64,000 bases of DNA, taken from Sarocladium kiliense. Lineage: Eukaryota; Ascomycota; Sordariomycetes; Hypocreales; Sarocladiaceae. This document shows positions 58,733 to 64,000 of this stretch, piece after piece. The notes beneath the pieces were generated by a model. It searched no databases, was not told where the DNA came from, and saw only the letters and a list, made by a program, of their open reading frames with translations. The stretch is from contig JAUZTG010000015.1 of the NCBI GenBank assembly GCA_030734395.1, positions 372,001 through 436,000 of the forward strand, written 5' to 3'. Made by a program: the position numbers and the translations under genes. Positions within the stretch are counted from its first letter, which is position 1; the number at the start of each line of letters is the position of its first letter.

Positions 58733-60529
58733 TCAAACTAGAAGAACCATCTCGCCATGACTTTTAAAACATGCAGCAAGATCCATATCTCTCAAAAACT
58801 CCCGATCCGACCAGGCATTTTCCATGATCTGAAGCGCCTTTCGTGCCGTTCCAAAAACCATTTGCGGCTGTAATGATGACACCATACTTCGCAACTGTGT
58901 CTCGTACTGCTTTCCAGCCAGACAACCGGCAACGCAAAACGGCCATACGACAGCTCGAATCAGGTCAGGCGAGGCGAGATCTCGTGAGATCATACCAATG
59001 ACTCTCCCAACGTAGTGCTGTACTTCCGCATTGGCAGGCTGCCAGCCTGAAACCACAGTAAACAGGTATGCCAACGCCGCGTTGGCCCAAATTGACGTTA
59101 CCGCGTTGATAGAAGCGCCGGGCTCTTCCCTGATCTTGAGCAGGTCCAGGATTGGCTTCGAGACCTGATGTGAATGTACAGGTTCACGTTCGAGTTGTTG
59201 AAGGTGGCTCTCCAACGTTTCCTTGATACGCATCGCTCGAGCAACCAGCTCCATCATGCTCAGTCTGCCAGCATCTCGCGCTTCTTGCTTCCATTCATCC
59301 AAGGCAGCAATCTCACCGATTTGCACAATCACCCAATTCTGACATCCAATGACTGCCTGCAAGTCGATGAGTGGCTTTCCGGTCTTGTCCACATCTTGTA
59401 AAAGTCCCTTGTGGTAGGCGTGTAGGCGCGGTCGCCTTTGCAGCACCGTGCTCGCGATAACGTCATCGAATAGAAGAAGAGAAGTCGAGAATGAGAACGC
59501 AGCTTGTTCGGTACTTGGCATCTTGATATGCTCCGCAGGTGGGATCCACGCGGATGGACCGAGTCGGTCGATAACAGCCTTGAAACGGGCCATACGGGGC
59601 ATAGATCCAGTTTGGTCCTGACTCTGTAACATCTGCTCGAAAAGTGCCAAGGCCCCATTAAGATGTGCATGACAGTTCTCGAACGTCAAGCTGGCGATCT
59701 CAAAGCGCATGACCTGCACCACACTTGTCATGAGATGCACCGCGGCCGACAAGTTCTCACCAAGACTCGCCACAGCATTCATCGCTTCCGATGCTTGCCT
59801 TAAACACTCCAGCGCTTCCTTGACTTTCAGGAACACGGTCTCGCATATGCTCGAGCGGGGGCTTACGCCATGTGCCAGGCAGAAGAAGAAAGTGCCCTGG
59901 CATAAGGTGGTCTGTCGGAAGACGGCGCTGCGGACCATCATGTCTAGCACCCATGTGGTTCCGCCTTCCGAAAGGCATGGGCGATAATGGGGGAACATAT
60001 AAGGGAAGACGTGGTTGATGTAAAACATGACCAGAATGCGGTCTCCCTGGCTGAAGGAAGTGCTTCCCTCGCTGACCGTTTCGCTGTAACTGGCATGAGA
60101 CGGGACTGAGGCTGATGATGCTGAGGTGTTCAATGTCGTCGCTGGTAATGCGTCCAGCTGTGATAAGTGCGATTCATCCCTGTTCTGAGACAAAACGACC
60201 CATTCGTTCTCAATGCCATTGCCAGCCACTGGCAGCCTTTGGTCGACACGTCGCCAGGGAGCCTTCTCTTTGACCTCGCGTTTGAACCTCTGCGCCATCT
60301 CCTCTTGTCTTGCCCCGCCATCCATCCATTCCGGCTTCTCAGTTTGATAGTAGCAAGTGATGCGCAGCCCACTGCAGATCCCACAGATTGATTGGCGTTT
60401 GTCGCATTTCTTGCGGCGTAGGCGGCAGGTCCAGCAGCCGGGAGAGTTCTCCATCGTATGGATGCGCTGCTGAAGCTGAAGTCGAGAGGATGAGGATATG
60501 CTTTCTGGACTACCGCCAATGGTTTCCAT
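58733..60529 (-). CDS. Zn(II)2Cys6 transcription factor, Fungal_trans_2 type
   Basis: A single-exon frame of 598 aa. The zinc cluster is C32-x2-C35-x6-C42-x6-C49-x2-C52-x6-C59 (GCWTCRLRRKKCDKRQS and on). An alternative start at the internal Met just before it (MENSPGCW) would remove 25 residues. The rest matches the Fungal_trans_2 layout (PF11951): ILVMFYINHVFPYMFPHYRP, then FFFCLAHGVSPRSS, HLNGALALFEQML, VIGCQNWVIVQIGEIAALDEWK and VVWPFCVAGCLAGKQYE. These proteins control metabolic or developmental genes in moulds. It is convergent with the SDR gene, 117 bases tail to tail, and divergent from the secreted nuclease-like gene. No intron is needed, unusual beside the intron-rich regulators elsewhere in this window. 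Confidence 0.9.
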   Translation of the reverse strand: METIGGSPESISSSSRLQLQQRIHTMENSPGCWTCRLRRKKCDKRQSICGICSGLRITCYYQTEKPEWMDGGARQEEMAQRFKREVKEKAPWRRVDQRLPVAGNGIENEWVVLSQNRDESHLSQLDALPATTLNTSASSASVPSHASYSETVSEGSTSFSQGDRILVMFYINHVFPYMFPHYRPCLSEGGTTWVLDMMVRSAVFRQTTLCQGTFFFCLAHGVSPRSSICETVFLKVKEALECLRQASEAMNAVASLGENLSAAVHLMTSVVQVMRFEIASLTFENCHAHLNGALALFEQMLQSQDQTGSMPRMARFKAVIDRLGPSAWIPPAEHIKMPSTEQAAFSFSTSLLLFDDVIASTVLQRRPRLHAYHKGLLQDVDKTGKPLIDLQAVIGCQNWVIVQIGEIAALDEWKQEARDAGRLSMMELVARAMRIKETLESHLQQLEREPVHSHQVSKPILDLLKIREEPGASINAVTSIWANAALAYLFTVVSGWQPANAEVQHYVGRVIGMISRDLASPDLIRAVVWPFCVAGCLAGKQYETQLRSMVSSLQPQMVFGTARKALQIMENAWSDREFLRDMDLAACFKSHGEMVLLV

Positions 60530-61888
60530 GTCTTTTCACGATGCTTGTATCCAAAGCAAGATCGGAATACATCTTTGGAACGGATAGCCAGGACAACCAT
60601 GATAAACCCATGATTATGTGAGCAAGCTCAGTGTAAGCGGGGTTCGCTCGTGCCTCAACGGCCGCGATCACACCGATCTTGATATACTCAAAGAGTGAAA
60701 CAGGAGAGTCGAGCAGGTCAATATAATGAACATGATATCCCCGCTCAGTCCCACGTGGCTTCGTAGTCTTTCTTCGCGACTCGTCGAATTAACTATCATC
60801 AGATACTAGTGCGTAGAACACAATGCCTGACAGATAGAGACCCTGGGACGGTCGCAATCAATCCGCCTCCCCATTCTAGCTAGTGACTCGCACTGGCCCC
60901 CCATTAGTTACCGGGCTATGAGCAACGTCAAATTCGTTGAATTGTTAGACTGCGCCTTGCAGAAGGTGTAACCCTTCGATCAGCATGATGGTCCAAGGGA
61001 GGAACCGCGATCGTGCTATTACATCTCGTGGTTAAGCGTACTGCACCATGGAAACGGTGTCCTATTATGGACATTGGCGACCGACATGAACGGACGGATC
61101 ATATCAGAGCTTAGCGTAATGTTTTCGCCGATCTCCCGCCTTGTGGCAGTGCAGATGATTCGGCGCATTGTTTCACCGTCTGACTCAACCTGGGAAACCG
61201 ATGAATTAGGCTGCGTCGGTGACTCTTCAAGCACCAAAACAAGGCAGGACTCTATTTGCGAGCCACACTCAAAATAACGAAACGGTACAAGACCGAGTGT
61301 GCGTGTCTAACGTTCAGAGGAAGCGCAGGACTTATGATCGCTTCGCTCTTTCACTGGCTCCCAAGACTATGAGAGGGTGGCCAAGACAGGATCTCTGCAG
61401 GGGCCGAGGATCGGACTCTGCTAAAGATGGATATGTTGCTACTACGTCGTGCAGCAGGCAGAAGCTCACGTGAACTGATTTACTTTGCGATTTGCCACTG
61501 CCAGCCGCATCCGCTGTGGTAGAATGGGAGCCTGATCTGCTCGCTACAACCCTCAGCCTCAGCTGAAGTCGTGAATATCAAGGAATCCTGGCGGCCGATA
61601 AACCCCGCAGGTTGGGAAACAACCTTGTCAATTGAGTAGTTAGTCCAGATTATCCATTAGCCTAGCTTCGACAGGATGGACGATGGGGTTACAGTAGGTC
61701 GCAGTGATTACCCGATCCATTTGTTGAAGTAGTACAGTGGCTGTGCCTCAATTCACAAAGATCGCATTGTTGACGCTTTACTATTGCCTGCCTTAAAGAT
61801 AGGGATGGACCTCGGTCATTACCTCCCATTGTCAAGGTACTTCTAGCCATTCAATCACCTTCGTTATTCGCGACGGGGAACGACGACG
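60530..61888. other. Divergent intergenic region, 1.4 kb
   Basis: Separates the minus-strand regulator from the plus-strand secreted nuclease-like gene, so it should hold both promoters. Short open frames (61019-61237, 61219-61473) have no motif. No repeats recognised. Confidence 0.4.
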
Positions 61889-64000
61889 ATGTCACAATTA
61901 CCTCTACTTCTCTTGGGTCTATGGCTCAGGACAGCCTTTGCTATTGACCTGTTGAATCCAGATAGCTCATTCTCACCTGCTTTAGCCTTCCAACAATTTG
62001 CTGTTCACAATGCGAGCGCAGAGTCCGATTTGCAGCGAAACACAGAGCCAGCAGACAATCTGTTTGAGGCAACGTCCGAAAACCCAAGTCTTTTCACCAA
62101 ATTTCTCTCAGGTGATATTAACCCATCGGACGAGGGCGATGATGAACCAGGCGACGGCAATATTCTGGTCAGGCAGACCAGGAGGTGCCCACCTGGAACA
62201 TGTGCGTAATTTTGACTCGCTTGCGATGTTCCTTTGACATGGCGCTGATGCCGCATTTTGATCTAGACATGTGTTCCAATGGCAGATGCTGTCCCACGGG
62301 CCAAAACTGCGTACCTGGTGGCTGCTGTCCATCCGGCAACTCGCAGTGCGGCTCCCGAGGCTGTTACAATCCGGGCGCAGGTGAATCTTGCTGCGGAGGT
62401 ATGGGACAAAGCTGCCGAAGCGGATACGATTGCGTGCCCAATGGGTGCTGCCGCAAAGGAACCAAGCCCTGTGGCAGCGGCTGCTACGATCCAAGGACCC
62501 AAGTATGTTGTGGTGGAGGAGGCTCATGCCCCAAGTCTTCAGTATGCGTACCTGGAGGATGCTGTCCCAAGGGCATGAAGTCGTGCGGTACGGGTAAATG
62601 CTACGACCCCAAGACTCAAGTCTGCTGCGGCGAAACAGGCACATGTCGCAAGAACGAGACGTGTGTACCGGGCGGGTGCTGTCCGAAGGGGAAAAGCAAG
62701 TGTGGCAGCACGAAATGCTACGACAAGAAGACGGAGACGTGTTGCGAGGCTGGCTCTTGCGACCTCACACGCAGGGCAGCGGGAGACTGTTCCCTTGACA
62801 GCGTCTGTCCAAAAGACAGGACCTGTGTCGGTAACAATAGATGCTGCCCGCGAGGGATGAAGCTATGTGGTGAAACTGGCTGCTACGATCCAAAGACGCA
62901 GGTATGCTGCGATGATGCCGAAGGACATGCCTGTGCCAAAAGCCACGACTGCATGAAGGATGGCGGATGTTGTCCAAAGGGCCAAATCAAGTGCGGCAAG
63001 GACAAATGCTACGATCCCAAGACAACATCCTGCTGCCGGGACGACAGCAGCACGACCTTCTGGGGATGCAAGTCAGGATACCAATGCTGTGTGGCTTCTC
63101 AAGGCTGCTTTAACGCAAGGACACAGAGATGCTGCAGAGACCCCAACGGTCCTTGTGACATCAACGGAGTCTGCTGCGATGGAAAATGCTGTGCCGCTGG
63201 CGAGATGTGCAACAGGCTCAAGAAATGCGTCAAGAAGCAAACTCCAACATCGACGAGCACCAAGAGTTGCAAGACGCCGACGCCAACGAGACCAGCTCCT
63301 TCATCCATGGTCACAGTCCCGTTCGTCTACGATCCCAAGCGCTCAATCCGCAACTCAGCAGACCCAAACAGCGACGAGGTATTTGATGTCACGAATCGCG
63401 CCGTTCTGATCAATATGTGCCGGGGAATGAAGAAGATGAACGGAGGCAAGGCGACGCAGAAGATGAAGTTGACCTATGCTGGAAAGGGCGGCAGGAACTG
63501 TTGGCAAAAACGGAACAGGAAGATCATGTGTCCTAAGATCAAGGGGAAGAGCTTCTGCGCCAACGCCATCAGCGAGTATGTTGATCAATTCTTCCCAGAT
63601 GGAGCACCAAGCTGGGCCGAAAAGGCCATTCAGGAAGCTGGAGACATGTCCTGTGACGAGTTCCCCTTTGCCAACACCCTTCAAGGCGGAGACCTCGTCA
63701 ATGGAGTCGTGATTTGTATTCCATCGGACGACAACAGTTACCAAGGTGGCACGCTGGGCAAATACTTCAAGAAGATCCGTGGCTACCAGGCTATCGAGGC
63801 GGGTGAGGACTACATGATTGAGATTCAGGGGTGGGACTGTGACAAGCTTGAGCCTACGCGAAAGCGGAACTATCTGGACCTGGAGCACTTCACCATGAAT
63901 ATCTTTGAAGATCAAACTGGAGATCTCACATTGGCGAAGCATGGGAAGAGAGACTCTTTTCAAGGACCGGTGCCACGCTACGGCGGTAAGTTATGGCACA
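61889..64000 (+). CDS. Secreted Cys-repeat protein with NucA/NucB-type DNase domain, 3' truncated
   Basis: Exons 61889-62201 and 62267-63985; a GTAAGT donor at 63986 shows the gene continues past the window. At least 677 aa are present. Residues 1-18 are a signal peptide (MSQLPLLLLGLWLRTAFA). Residues 19-104 are an acidic spacer. From about 105 to 425 there are about seven cysteine-rich units with the pattern CVPGGCCPKG-x3-CG-x2-3-CYDPKTQVCC, then a TP-rich linker. The C-terminal part (about 445-677) resembles the NucA/NucB deoxyribonuclease domain (PF14040): MCRGMKKMNGG, then SCDEFPFANTLQGG with D568-E569, VVICIPSDDNSYQGG and LGKYFKKI. Bacillus NucA/NucB are secreted DNases. The acidic residue usually before GG is Gln here. 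A role in nutrition, biofilm DNA removal or competition is possible; the sequence shows only architecture. Confidence 0.87.

Noticed and set aside
62108..62644. Minus-strand open frame antisense to the Cys-repeat gene
   Set aside because: A by-product of the codon-periodic cysteine repeats on the plus strand, which are clearly coding.

Overview
This window looks like nuclear DNA of a filamentous ascomycete (Pezizomycotina). Protein-coding genes are split by short introns (about 51-83 nt, mostly GTRNGY...YAG). The families are typical of moulds: Con-6, Fta1/CENP-L, HET, Zn(II)2Cys6 regulators, an RGS protein and a PCA1-like metal ATPase. I cannot fix the class from sequence alone. I found no tRNA, rRNA, transposon or CRISPR array.

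Layout. 0-10.5 kb: a 5'-truncated F-box gene, a Con-6 family gene, a Fta1/CENP-L kinetochore gene, a BSC6-like MFS transporter with a 15-nt microexon, a HET-domain gene and a 78-aa zinc-binding protein. 11-24 kb: a Zn2Cys6 regulator, a P1B metal ATPase with a Cys/His-rich N-terminus, an Arg/Ser/Asp-rich protein with two glycine-zipper stretches, and two unknown proteins in tandem on the minus strand.

24.7-39.3 kb: six neighbouring genes look like a catabolic neighbourhood for amides and amines. They are a dimethylformamidase large-subunit-like protein, a HOL1-like MFS transporter, a Zn2Cys6/Fungal_trans_2 regulator, a peroxisomal D-amino-acid oxidase, an (R)-selective amine transaminase-like enzyme and a phenol 2-monooxygenase-like flavoprotein. 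Two pairs are divergent (DMFase/transporter and oxidase/transaminase). Joint function is inference.

40-52 kb: a Ulp1-type SUMO protease, then about 8.2 kb with no recognisable gene, ending in a pyrimidine-rich leader upstream of an RGS protein. The RGS frame carries one in-frame TGA followed by 224 more open codons. 52-64 kb: a sparse region with a small secreted Cys-containing protein, a probable degenerate secreted-protein gene, an SDR with a likely GC-AG intron, a Zn2Cys6 regulator, and at the right edge a secreted protein with about seven cysteine-rich repeats joined to a NucA/NucB-type DNase domain. That last protein, whose 3' end lies outside the window, is the most striking architecture here.
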